Positions 1 through 10,308 of a stretch of DNA of 64,000 bases are shown here, piece by piece (position 1 is the stretch's first letter; each line of letters starts with the position of its first letter). The notes below the pieces were generated by a model, which did not search any database, was not told the DNA's origin, and worked only from the letters and a program-made list of their open reading frames with translations. This stretch comes from Parapristionchus giblindavisi (lineage: Eukaryota > Nematoda > Chromadorea > Rhabditida > Diplogasteridae). Both the position numbers and the translations under genes were made by a program. The stretch lies in NCBI GenBank assembly GCA_943737045.1, contig CALSFV010000254.1, forward strand, positions 649,038-713,037. Reading direction: 5' to 3'.

Positions 1-3000
1 TCCCTCTCCCTCTCCTTACCTCCCTCTCCATCTTTCCTCCGTTCCCTCCCTTTTCCTCCTCTCCCTCTCCCTTTCCTCCCCTCCCTCTCCATCTTTCCCC
101 CGTTCCCTCTCTTTACCCCCCCCTCTCCCTCTCCCTCTCCTTCCTCCCTCTCCATCTTTCCTTCGTTCCCTCTCTTTACCCCCTCTCCCTCTCCCTCTCC
201 TTACCTTCCTCTCCATCTTTCCTCCGTTCCCTCCCTTTACCCCCTCTCCCTCTCCCTCTCCTTCCCTCCCTCTTCATCTTTCCTCCGTTCCCTCTCTTTA
301 ACCCTTCTCCCTCTCCTTCCCTCCCTCTCCATCTTTCCTCCGTTCCCTCTCTTTACCCCCTCTCCCTCTCCCTCTCCTTCCCTCCCTCTCCATCTTTCCT
401 CCGTTCCCTCTCTTTACCCCCTCTCCCTCTCCATCTTTCCTTCGTTCCCTCTCTTTACCCCTTCTCCCTCTCCCTCTCCCTCTCCTTCCCTCCCTCTCCA
501 TCTTTCCTTCGTTCCCTCTCTTTACCCCTTCTCCCTCTCCCTCTCCTTCCCTCCCTCTTCGTCTTCCCCCGTTCCCTCTCTTTACCCCCTCTCCCTCTCC
601 CTCTCCTTCCTCCCTCTCCATCTTTCCTCCGTTCCCTCTCTTTACCCCCTCTCCCTCTCCCTCTCCTTACCTCCCTCTCCATCTTTCCTCCGTTCCCTCT
701 CTTTAACCCCTCTCCTTCCCTCCCTCTCCATCTTTCCTCCGTTCCCTCCCTTTACCCCCTCTCCCTCTCCCTCTCCTTACCTCCCTCTCCATCTTTCCTC
801 CGTTCCCTCCCTTTACCTCCTCTCCCTCTCCCTTTCCTCCCCTCCCTCTCCATCTTTCCTCCGTTCCCTCTCTTTAACCCCTCTCCTTCCCTCCCTCTCC
901 ATCTTTCCTCCGTTCCCTCCCTTTACCCCCTCTCCCTCTCCCTCTCCTTACCTCCCTCTCCATCTTTCCTCCGTTCCCTCCCTTTACCTCCTCTCCCTCT
1001 CCCTTTCCTCCCCTCCCTCTCCATCTTTCCTCCGTTCCCTCTCTTTAACCCCTCTCCTTCCCTACCTCTCCATCTTTCCTTCGTTCCCTCTCTTTACCCC
1101 CTCGCCCTCTCCCTCTCCTTCCCTCCCTCTCCATCTTTCCTCCGTTGCCTCTCTTTACCCCCTCTCCCTTTCGCTCTCCTTCCCTCCCTCTCCATCTTTC
1201 CTCCGTTCCCTCCCTTTACCTCCTCTCCCTCTCCCTATCCTTCCTTCCCTCTTCATCTTCCCCCGTTCCCTCTCTTCACCCCCTCTCCCTCTCCCTCTCC
1301 TTCCTCCCTCTCCATCTATCCTCCGTTCCCTCTCTTTACCCCCTCTCCCTCTCCCTCTCCTTACCTCCCTCTCCATCTTTCCTCCGTTCCCTCCCTTTAC
1401 CTCCTCTCCCTCTCCCTTTCCTCCCCTACCTCTCCATCTTTCCTCCGTTCCCTCTCTTTAACCCCTCTCCTTCCCTCCCTCTCCATCTTTCCTTCGTTCC
1501 CTCTCTTTACCCCTTCTCCCTCTCCCTCTCCTTCCCTCCCTCTCCATCTTTCCTCCGTTGCCTCTCTTTACCCCCTCTCCCTTTCGCTCTCCTTACCTCC
1601 ATCTTTCCCTCTCCATCTTTCCTCCGTTCCCTCCCTTTACCTCCTCTCCCTCTCCCTTTCCTCCCCTCCCTCTCCATCTTTCCTCCGTTCCCTCTCTTTA
1701 ACCCCTCTCCTTCCCTCCCTCTCCATCTTTCCTTCGTTCCCTCTCTTTACCCCCTCGCCCTCTCCCTCTCCTTCTCTCCCTCTCCATCTTTCCTCCGTTT
1801 ACTCTCTTTAACCCCTCTCCCTCTCCATCTTTCCTTCGTTCCCTCTCTTTACCCCTTCTCCCTCTCCCTCTCCCTCTACTTCCCTCCCTCTCCATCTTTC
1901 CTTCGTTCCCTCTCTTTACCCCTTCTCCCTCTCCCTCTCCTTCCCTCCCTCTCCATCTTTCCTCCGTTCCCTCTCTTTAACCCCTCTCCTTCCCTCCCTC
2001 TCCATCTTTCCTTCGTTCCCTCTCTTTACCCCCTCACCCTCTCCCTCTCCTTCCCTCCCTCTCCATCTTTCCTCCGTTCCCTCTCTTTACCCCCTCTCCC
2101 TCTCCCTCTCCTTACCTCCCTCTCCATCTTTCCTCCGTTCCCTCCCTTTTCCTCCTCTCCCTCTCCCTTTCCTCCCCTCCCTCTCCATCTTTCCCCCGTT
2201 CCCTCTCTTTACCCCCCCCTCTCCCTCTCCCTCTCCTTCCTCCCTCTCCATCTTTCCTTCGTTCCCTCTCTTTACCCCCTCTCCCTCTCCCTCTCCTTAC
2301 CTTCCTCTCCATCTTTCCTCCGTTCCCTCCCTTTACCCCCTCTCCCTCTCCCTCTCCTTCCCTCCCTCTTCATCTTTCCTCCGTTCCCTCTCTTTAACCC
2401 TTCTCCCTCTCCTTCCCTCCCTCTCCATCTTTCCTCCGTTCCCTCTCTTTACCCCCTCTCCCTCTCCCTCTCCTTCCCTCCCTCTCCATCTTTCCTCCGT
2501 TCCCTCTCTTTACCCCCTCTCCCTCTCCATCTTTCCTTCGTTCCCTCTCTTTACCCCTTCTCCCTCTCCCTCTCCCTCTCCTTCCCTCCCTCTCCATCTT
2601 TCCTTCGTTCCCTCTCTTTACCCCTTCTCCCTCTCCCTCTCCTTCCCTCCCTCTTCGTCTTCCCCCGTTCCCTCTCTTTACCCCCTCTCCCTCTCCCTCT
2701 CCTTCCTCCCTCTCCATCTTTCCTCCGTTCCCTCTCTTTACCCCCTCTCCCTCTCCCTCTCCTTACCTCCCTCTCCATCTTTCCTCCGTTCCCTCTCTTT
2801 AACCCCTCTCCTTCCCTCCCTCTCCATCTTTCCTCCGTTCCCTCCCTTTACCCCCTCTCCCTCTCCCTCTCCTTACCTCCCTCTCCATCTTTCCTCCGTT
2901 CCCTCCCTTTACCTCCTCTCCCTCTCCCTTTCCTCCCCTCCCTCTCCATCTTTCCTCCGTTCCCTCTCTTTAACCCCTCTCCTTCCCTCCCTCTCCATCT

Positions 3001-3690
3001 TTCCTCCGTTCCCTCCCTTTACCCCCTCTCCCTCTCCCTCTCCTTACCTCCCTCTCCATCTTTCCTCCGTTCCCTCCCTTTACCTCCTCTCCCTCTCCCT
3101 TTCCTCCCCTCCCTCTCCATCTTTCCTCCGTTCCCTCTCTTTAACCCCTCTCCTTCCCTACCTCTCCATCTTTCCTTCGTTCCCTCTCTTTACCCCCTCG
3201 CCCTCTCCCTCTCCTTCCCTCCCTCTCCATCTTTCCTCCGTTGCCTCTCTTTACCCCCTCTCCCTTTCGCTCTCCTTCCCTCCCTCTCCATCTTTCCTCC
3301 GTTCCCTCCCTTTACCTCCTCTCCCTCTCCCTATCCTTCCTTCCCTCTTCATCTTCCCCCGTTCCCTCTCTTCACCCCCTCTCCCTCTCCCTCTCCTTCC
3401 TCCCTCTCCATCTATCCTCCGTTCCCTCTCTTTACCCCCTCTCCCTCTCCCTCTCCTTACCTCCCTCTCCATCTTTCCTCCGTTCCCTCCCTTTACCTCC
3501 TCTCCCTCTCCCTTTCCTCCCCTACCTCTCCATCTTTCCTCCGTTCCCTCTCTTTAACCCCTCTCCTTCCCTCCCTCTCCATCTTTCCTTCGTTCCCTCT
3601 CTTTACCCCTTCTCCCTCTCCCTCTCCTTCCCTCCCTCTCCATCTTTCCTCCGTTGCCTCTCTTTACCCCCTCTCCCTTTCGCTCTCCTT
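1..3690. repeat. 2096-bp direct duplication inside S1
   Basis: Bases 1 to about 1594 recur with the same variant order at 2097 to about 3690, an exact offset of 2096 bp. The copies part company within a monomer (CTCCTTACC against CTCCTTCCC). This is the clearest higher-order period in the first array and points to unequal exchange inside the satellite. Confidence 0.85.
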
Positions 3691-6600
3691 CCCTCCCTCT
3701 CCATCTTTCCTCCGTTCCCTCCCTTTACCTCCTCTCCCTCTCCCTATCCTTCCTTCCCTCTTCATCATCCCCCGTTCCCTCTCTTTACCCCCTCTCCCTC
3801 TCCCTCTCCTTCCTCCCTCTCCATCTTTCCTCCGTTCCCTCCCTTTACCTCCTCTCCCTCTCCCTTTCCTCCCCTCCCTCTCCATCTTTCCTCCGTTCCC
3901 TCTCTTTAACCCCTCTCCTTCCCTCCCTCTCCATCTTTCCTTCGTTCCCTCTCTTTACCCCCTCGCCCTCTCCCTCTCCTTCCCTCCCTCTCCATCTTTC
4001 CTCCGTTGCCTCTCTTTACCCCCTCTCCCTTTCGCTCTCCTTCCCTCCCTCTCCATCTTTCCTCCGTTCCCTCCCTTTACCTCTTCTCCCTCTCCCTATC
4101 CTTCCTTCCCTCTTCATCTTCCCCCGTTCCCTCTCTTTACCCCCTCTCCCTCTCCCTCTCCTTCCTCCCTCTCCATCTTTCCTCCGTTCCCTCTCTTTAC
4201 CCCCTCTCCCTCTCCCTCTCCTTACCTCCCTCTCCATCTTTCCTCCGTTCCCTCCCTTTACCTCCTCTCCCTCTCCCTTTCCTCCCCTCCCTCTCCATCT
4301 TTCCTCCGTTTCCTCTCTTTAACCCCTCTCCTTCCCTCCCTCTCCATCTTTCCTTCGTTCCCTCTCTTTACCCCCTCACCCTCTCCCTCTCCTTCCCTCC
4401 CTCTCCATCTTTCCTCCGTTCCCTCTGTTTACCCCCTCTCCCTCTCCCTCTCCTTACCTCCATCTCCATCTTTCCTCCGTTCCCTCCCTTTTCCTCCTCT
4501 CCCTCTCCCTTTCCTCCCCTCCCTCTCCATCTTTCCCCCGTTCCCTCTCTTTACCCCCCCCCCCTCTCCCTCTCCCTCTCCTTCCTCCCTCTCCATCTTT
4601 CCTTCGTTCCCTCTCTTTACCCCCTCTCCCTCTCCCTCTCCTTACCTTCCTCTCCATCTTTCCTCCGTTCCCTCCCTTTACCCCCTCTCCCTCTCCCTCT
4701 CCTTCCCTCCCTCTCCATATTTCCTCCGTTACCTCTCTTTAACTCATCTCCCTCTCCCTCTCCTTCCCTCCCTCTCCATCTTTCCTCCGTTCCCTCTCTT
4801 TACCCCCTCTCCCTCTCCCTCTCCTTCCCTCCCTCTCCATCTTTCCTCCGTTCCCTCTCTTTACCCCCTCTCCCTCTCCATCTTTCCTTCGTTCCCTCTC
4901 TTTACCCCTTCTCCCTCTCCCTCTCCCTCTCCTTCCCTCCCTCTCCATCTTTCCTTCGTTCCCTCTCTTTACCCCTTCTCCCTCTCCCTCTCCTTCCCTC
5001 CCTCTTCGTCTTCCCCCGTTCCCTCTCTTTACCCCCTCTCCCTCTCCCTCTCCTTCCTCCCTCTCCATCTTTCCTCCGTTCCCTCTCTTTACCCCCTCTC
5101 CCTCTCCCTCTCCTTACCTCCCTCTCCATCTTTCCTCCGTTCCCTCCCTTTACCTCCTCTCCCTCTCCCTTTCCTCCCCTCCCTCTCCATCTTTCCTCCG
5201 TTCCCTCTCTTTAACCCCTCTCCTTCCCTCCCTCTCCATCTTTCCTCCGTTCCCTCCCTTTACCCCCTCTCCCTCTCCCTCTCCTTACCTCCCTCTCCAT
5301 CTTTCCTCCGTTCCCTCCCTTTACCTCCTCTCCCTCTCCGTATCCTTCCTTCCCTCTTCATCTTCCCCCGTTCCCTCTCTTTAACCCCTCTCCTTCCCTC
5401 CCTCTCCATCTTCCCTCCGTTCCCTCCCTTTACCCCCTCTCCCTCTCCCTCTCCTTACCTCCCTCTCCATCTTTCCTCCGTTCCCTCCCTTTACCTCCTC
5501 TCCCTCTCCCTTTCCTCCCCTCCCTCTCCATCTTTCCTCCGTTCCCTCTCTTTAACCCCTCTCCTTCCCTCCCTCTCCATCTTTCCTTCGTTCCCTCTGT
5601 TTACCCCCTCGCCCTCTCCCTCTCCTTCCCTCCCTCTCCATCTTTCCTCCGTTGCCTCTCTTTACCCCCTCTCCCTTTCGCTCTCCTTCCCTCCCTCTCC
5701 ATCTTTCCTCCGTTCCCTCCCTTTACCTCCTCTCCCTCTCCTTTTCCTCCCTTCCCTCTCCATCTTTACTCCGTTCCCTCTCTTTAACCCCTCTCCTTCC
5801 CTCCCTCTCCATCTTTCCTCCGTTCCCTCCCTTTACCCCCTCTCCCTCTCCCTCTCCTTACCTCCCTCTCCATCTTTCCTCCGTTCCCTCCCTTTACCTC
5901 CTCTCCCTCTCCCTTTCCTCCCCTCCCTCTCCATCTTTCCTCCGTTCCCTCTCTTTAACCCCTCTCCTTCCCTCCCTCTCCATCTTTCCTTCGTTCCCTC
6001 TCTTTACACCCTCGCCCTCTCCCTCTCCTTCTCTCCCTCTCCATCTTTCCTCCGTTTACTCTCTTTAACCCCTCTCCCTCTCCATCTTTCCTTCGTTCCC
6101 TCTCTTTACCCCTTCTCCCTCTCCCTCTCCCTCTCCTTCCCTCCCTCTCCATCTTTCCTTCGTTCCCTCTCTTTACCCCTTCTCCCTCTCCCTATCCTTC
6201 CTTCCCTCTTCATCTTCCCCCGTTCCCTCTCTTTACCCCCTCTCCCTCTCCCTCTCCTTCCTCCCTCCATCTTTCCTCCGTTCCCTCTCTTTACCCCCTC
6301 TCCCTCTCCCTCTCCTTACCTCCCTCTCCATCTTTCCTCCGTTCCCTCCCTTTACCTCCTCTCCCTCTCCCTTTCCTCCCCTCCCTCTCCATCTTTCCTC
6401 CGTTCCCTCTCTTTAACCCCTCTCCTTCCCTCCCTCTCCATCTTTCCTTCGTTCCCTCTCTTTACCCCCTCACCCTCTCCCTCTCCATCTTTCCTCCGTT
6501 CCCTCTCTTTACCCCCTCTCCCTCTCCCTCTCCTTACCTCCCTCTCCATCTTTCCTCCGTTCCCTCCCTTTTCCTCCTCTCCCTCTCCCTTTCCTCCCCT

Positions 6601-7351
6601 CCCTCTCCATCTTTCCCCCGTTCCCTCTCTTTACCCCCTCTCCCTCTCCCTCTCCTTACCTCCCTCTCCATCTTTCCTCCGTTCCCTCCCTTTTCCTCCT
6701 CTCCCTCTCCCTTTCCTCCCCTCCCTCTCCATCTTTCCCCCGTTCCCTCTCTTTACCCCCCCCCCCTCTCCCTCTCCCTCTCCTTCCTCCCTCTCCATCT
6801 TTCCTTCGTTACCTCTCTTTACCCCCTCTCCCTCTCCCTCTCCTTACCTTCCTCTCCATCTTTCCTCCGTTCCCTCCCTTTACCCCCTCTCCCTCTCCCT
6901 CTCCTTCCCTCCCTCTTCATCTTTCCTCCATTCCCTCTCTTTAACCCTTCTCCCTCTCCTTCCCTCCCTCTCCATCTTTCCTCCGTTCCCTCTCTTTACC
7001 CCCCACTCCCTCTCCCTCTCCTTCCCTCCCTCTCCATCTTTCCTCCGTTCCCTCTCTTTACCCCCTCTCCCTCTCCATCTTTCCTTCGTTCCCTCTCTTT
7101 ACCCCTTCTCCCTCTCCCTCTCCCTCTCCTTCCCTCCCTCTCCATCTTTCCTTCGTTCCCTCTCTTTACCCCTTCTCCCTCTCCCTCTCCTTCCCTCCCT
7201 CTTCGTCTTCCCCCGTTCCCTCTCTTTACCCCCTCTCCCTCTCCCTCTCCTTCCTCCCTCTCCATCTTTCCTCCGTTCCCTCTCTTTACCCCCTCTCCCT
7301 CTCCCTCTCCTTACCTCCCTCTCCATCTTTCCTCCGTTCCCTCCCTTTACC
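1..7351. repeat. Polypyrimidine satellite array S1 with higher-order repeats
   Basis: The plus strand is almost only C and T. Monomers of about 61 bp (and a short form of about 49 bp) share the core CCATCTTTCCTCCGTT, usually the only place with a G. Nested inside each monomer is a CTCCCT hexamer run. Diagnostic monomer variants recur in fixed order: one with TTGCCTCTC and TTTCGCTCTCC, one with TTTAACCCCTCTCCTTCC, one with TCTTCGTCTTCCCCCGTT and one with a long C-run. This makes it a higher-order repeat rather than a simple array. The array begins before the window and ends at the ACC of CCCTTTACC next to unit copy 1. Frames stay open over kilobases only because stop codons need A or G, so no gene is called. 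Confidence 0.95.
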
Positions 7352-8000
7352 ATCTCTATCTCTTGTCGATACTCTTTGTAATGGATAAAACATTTTTTTT
7401 AAATTAGAATCAGTAAGCCGAATCAGCATAAATGTAGGGGCATTCATGAACGCTTTGAATTAGCTCGAATGATTAGCGGATTCAACTCATCAGTATACGT
7501 TGTTTATACACTGTTAGCATTATCAAAAAAAGATGTACTATCAGCGGCCGAAAGGGAAGGGAGAGAGTTCTTTTTAGCCATAGCCTATGAGTGAGTTATG
7601 TTTCACATTCGACATAACAAAGAAACATAACTTAACAGAAACAATAGTATTCATATAAAAACAAATTGCAAACAAATTTCGCCCCATTTTACAAGTGTGT
7701 GCTATCTTAGTTCTTGATTGATAGAGTTCGAAAAAATTGGAAAGATTACCAGGATCTGAGGGACCTAGAGATAGCACAACTTAAGTTATTCATACGTTTT
7801 TCAATATAAAATGTATGCAAATAAAAAAAATTTCAAAAGCGTTTTTACTTAAGTTGTACTGAAACTTTCAGCGTTTTTACTTAAGTTGTACTGAAACTGC
7901 ATCTTTAAAAGTGATTAACACATCTTTAGAGTAGCTTTTCTAATGTTTCTCTCATAACACATTGAAATGTTGATAACCAGCAGAACAATAAGGAATTGGA
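7352..8000. other. AT-rich left part of unit, no gene supported
   Basis: Only short open frames without splice or composition support are present. A minus-strand frame of 67 codons (7574-7777) is lost in copy 3 through a 10-bp deletion, which argues against function. The stretch also occurs in copies 3 and 4 and is absent from copy 2. Confidence 0.6.
7839..7898. repeat. 32-bp tandem duplication
   Basis: GCGTTTTTACTTAAGTTG with its following TACTGAAACT occurs twice in direct tandem with a 32-bp period. The same duplication is present in unit copies 3 and 4, so it predates amplification of the unit. Confidence 0.9.
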
Positions 8001-8007
8001 TAATTAT

Positions 8008-8333
8008 GCCGAAATATGCCGAAAAAATATTCGGCATATGCCGTTATACCGTATGCCGAGAATATGGTCATGCCGCACAGCCCTGGTCCACTCGTGTCAC
8101 GCAGTGGTTCCCCTCAACCGACCTCATACGATCACCCGGACGACCCCCTGCCAGATGAAGAGACTCAATCGATGAGTACACGAAGATTCCCTACAGCACC
8201 GGGAGATCAACCCGATCCTCTTCTCCACGGGCATTCTACAAGCACTGGACTACACGCCCTCGAAATAGAGAAATATTGAGGGATTGTGTTCCAAGCGGCC
8301 CGCCCGCTGAAGATGGATCTACGAAGTAACTAA
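8008..8333 (+). other. GC-rich island with overlapping open frames; possible gene fragment
   Basis: The segment opens with repeated ATGCCG words, including a hairpin TATGCCGAA / TTCGGCATA, and then becomes clearly richer in G and C than its surroundings. One plus frame runs from 8016 to 8279 (87 codons; Pro, Ser and Asp rich), and another overlapping frame runs to a stop at 8330 with a Trp/Tyr/Arg-rich end. Both look protein-like and neither has a convincing start or splice site. In copies 3 and 4 a T-to-G change turns a codon of the first frame into TAG, leaving a start at 38230 and 50568. Copy 2 keeps only the last part (from 21941). It could be a captured C-terminal exon; I do not recognise a family. 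Confidence 0.3.
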
Positions 8334-8339
8334 GTAAGT

Positions 8340-8412
8340 GAGTAAGTCCAGTGGATAAGAGCTTGGACAATCAATCGGAACGGTTGGTCTGCAGGAAAGT
8401 TCAAACCCCGAA
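8340..8412 (+). other. tRNA-like segment with Pol III A/B-box-like words
   Basis: AGTGGATAAGAGCTTGGAC resembles a tRNA D-arm/A-box region, and GTTCAAACC at 8399-8407 matches the B-box pattern GWTCRANNC, about 45 bp downstream. The T-stem does not pair, so this is not an intact tRNA gene. A decayed tRNA or the head of a tRNA-derived SINE is the best reading. Equivalent segments lie at 22054-22126, 38506-38578 and 50844-50916. Confidence 0.35.
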
Positions 8413-8417
8413 AAGGA

Positions 8418-8612
8418 TCAGCAAAAGAAATCATCTTCAAATTCTCTCCAATCCTTTTTGTCATTTTTCACTTGATGGATAATCGCTCTCAATACGCTAA
8501 CGTCTCGTGAGTCACAGATCGTAAATTCTGTTTCAGTGAGTTTCACATCAAGTATCGGTAAAACGACCGCGTTAAGTTCAAAAATAGTACTCTTTTTGTA
8601 GCCACGTTTCAC
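8418..8612 (-). other. 64-codon open frame, doubtful coding
   Basis: A minus-strand frame with mixed, protein-like composition ends in a TGA at 8418. It has no ATG: the furthest in-frame start is GTG directly behind a TGA, so it would need an upstream exon that I could not identify. It is identical in all four units (22132-22326, 38584-38778, 50922-51116), but the units are so alike overall that this says little. I recognise no family. Confidence 0.2.
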
Positions 8613-9169
8613 TCAGCAAGCGCATGCGCTTGCACATCCTTTCGTTTTCACTAGGGAACGGCAATCGGCACATGAAACAAACGAAATAAGATTTGTCTAA
8701 TCATTTATGGTAAATATATCTAACTATGCTCTTTATATTTTATTATTTCAAGCATTTATGAATAGTTCTTCATTTGTTTATAATAAGACCACTGATCTTG
8801 AATCGTAATATAATACAAATCCGCGTATATTTTCTGGAGTTTTCCCAAAAAACCTGTATATCCCGCCAGGGAAGAGCTGATGCACTGATTGAATATTCGA
8901 ACATCGAAGGACTGGATGACCAGATTGACACTGCTCCGAGAACCAGAGATTGATGATGGGTGGGGATGGTTCGAATTGAAGAAATTTTGTGGAATGGGAA
9001 GCTGTTTACTGTAAAAGAAGGGGAGGATTGTAGACATGTAGCTAAACTTAAATATAACTATGCACGAACGAAGAAATTGATACGCTAATGAAGAACAGCT
9101 GATATGGAGAAATGTATTTGTAATATTCTATTCCTGTATGAGTATGTTCAATGTGCATTCATTCCATTA
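8613..9169. other. Intergenic, no gene supported
   Basis: Contains a 93-codon minus-strand frame (8756-9037) and an overlapping plus frame without ATG that ends at about 8953. Neither has splice support or recognisable motifs. An AT-rich block around 8700-8760 separates them from the previous frame. Confidence 0.5.
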
Positions 9170-10308
9170 ATATCACGCCTGTCACGAGAGAATCGAGCTA
9201 AATTAACAATAAATGGGAAAAAGCGAAAATGGTGAAATGAGTTAGGACCAATTTTGCATATCTCTAGGCATGCCCTACCAGCCGCCAAAGTCTTATTATG
9301 CAATTTTCATTTTAGGGCTCAATACACCGGTTCGGTAAGGCGAGGTTCCAACTTTGAGCTCGAATTTCTTTCTTCTGGTGCGTTTTAGTGAAAAGTGTTA
9401 CAAGAGTGACCCCCGCTATTTTTTCGAGCTCTATCGATCTAAACAAACCAGAGGTCATGAAAATTCCTTTGAACAGAGCTACACTTCGTAGCAAATAACT
9501 CAAAAATTTAGGAAAAGGGGGTGCTCTTCTTCCAGTATGTTATTAAGTTTTTCATGCGCTTTCTAATGAGGGGCGTATGAAAAAAATACGTTAATGCGTT
9601 CGTATGGTTCATCCCCTTGGAAATTTCCAGATGATTTGAAGTCATTTTCGCCCTCCCACACTCTCGTTTTACACACTCTCTCGCCCATTCCTTTTCATTC
9701 CATTCCATGCCATTCTACACCGCACGGTCTCGAGCGCGCAGTGCGGAATGAATTATATCGTTTTCTCCCTTTCTCTTCCCTCTATTTCTTTCACTCTCCG
9801 GCGAGAGAGTGTGTGAAACGAGAGATTGTAGGAGGGCGAAAATGACTTCAAGTCATCTGAAAATTTCCAAGGGGATGAACCATACGAACGCATTAACGTA
9901 TTTTTTTCGTAAGCCCCTCATTAGAAAGCGCATGAAAAACTTAATAACATACTGGAAGAAGAGCACCCCCTTTTCCTAAATTTTTGAGTTATTTGCTACG
10001 AAGTGTAGCTCTGTTCAAAGGAATTTTCATGACCTCTGGTTTGTTTAGATCGATAGAGCTCGAAAAAATAGCGGGGGTCACTCTTGTAACACTTTTCACT
10101 AAAACGCACCAGAAGAAAGAAATTCGAGCTCAAAGTTGGAACCTCGCCTTACCGAACCGGTGTATTGAGCCCTAAAATGAAAATTGCATAATAAGACTTT
10201 GGGGGCTGGTAGGGCATGCCTAGAGATATGCAAAATTGGTCCTAACTCATTTCACCATTTTCGCTTTTTCCCATGCTCAGCTCGATTCTCTCGTGACAGG
10301 CGTGATAT
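9170..10308. repeat. Foldback element: long inverted repeat, copy 1
   Basis: The left arm 9170-9685 is the near-perfect reverse complement of the right arm 9800-10308, around a 114-bp loop (9686-9799). The outermost paired word is ATATCACGCCTGTCACGAGA. The arms differ mainly by a 9-bp indel near the outer end and a few substitutions near the loop. Short open frames in the arms (66 and 63 codons) are mirrored on both strands and are not called. The structure resembles a foldback-type non-autonomous element or MITE, though no target duplication is evident. A transcript through it would form roughly 500 bp of double-stranded RNA. It lies just downstream of the minus-strand gene. Confidence 0.9.

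Noticed and set aside
298..621. Minus-strand Arg/Glu/Gly/Lys-rich frames throughout the arrays
   Set aside because: Purine-strand translation of the satellite; repeated many times with indels and no splice or start support.
1..7351. Telomere repeat or CRISPR array
   Set aside because: The monomers are long, degenerate and contiguous without unique spacers. TTTACCCC occurs once per monomer, not as a short telomeric tandem, and no CRISPR-associated genes exist.
1145..7381. Plus-strand open frame of 2078 codons rich in Ser, Leu, Pro and Phe
   Set aside because: It lies wholly in satellite. Plus-strand stops need A or G, which are rare there, so long open frames are expected in two of three frames, and indels between monomers switch the repeated peptide.
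9984..10175. 63-codon frame beginning MSYLLRSVALFKG, found on both strands
   Set aside because: It is encoded in the foldback arms and therefore mirrored; no protein motif, and it does not extend beyond the inverted repeat.
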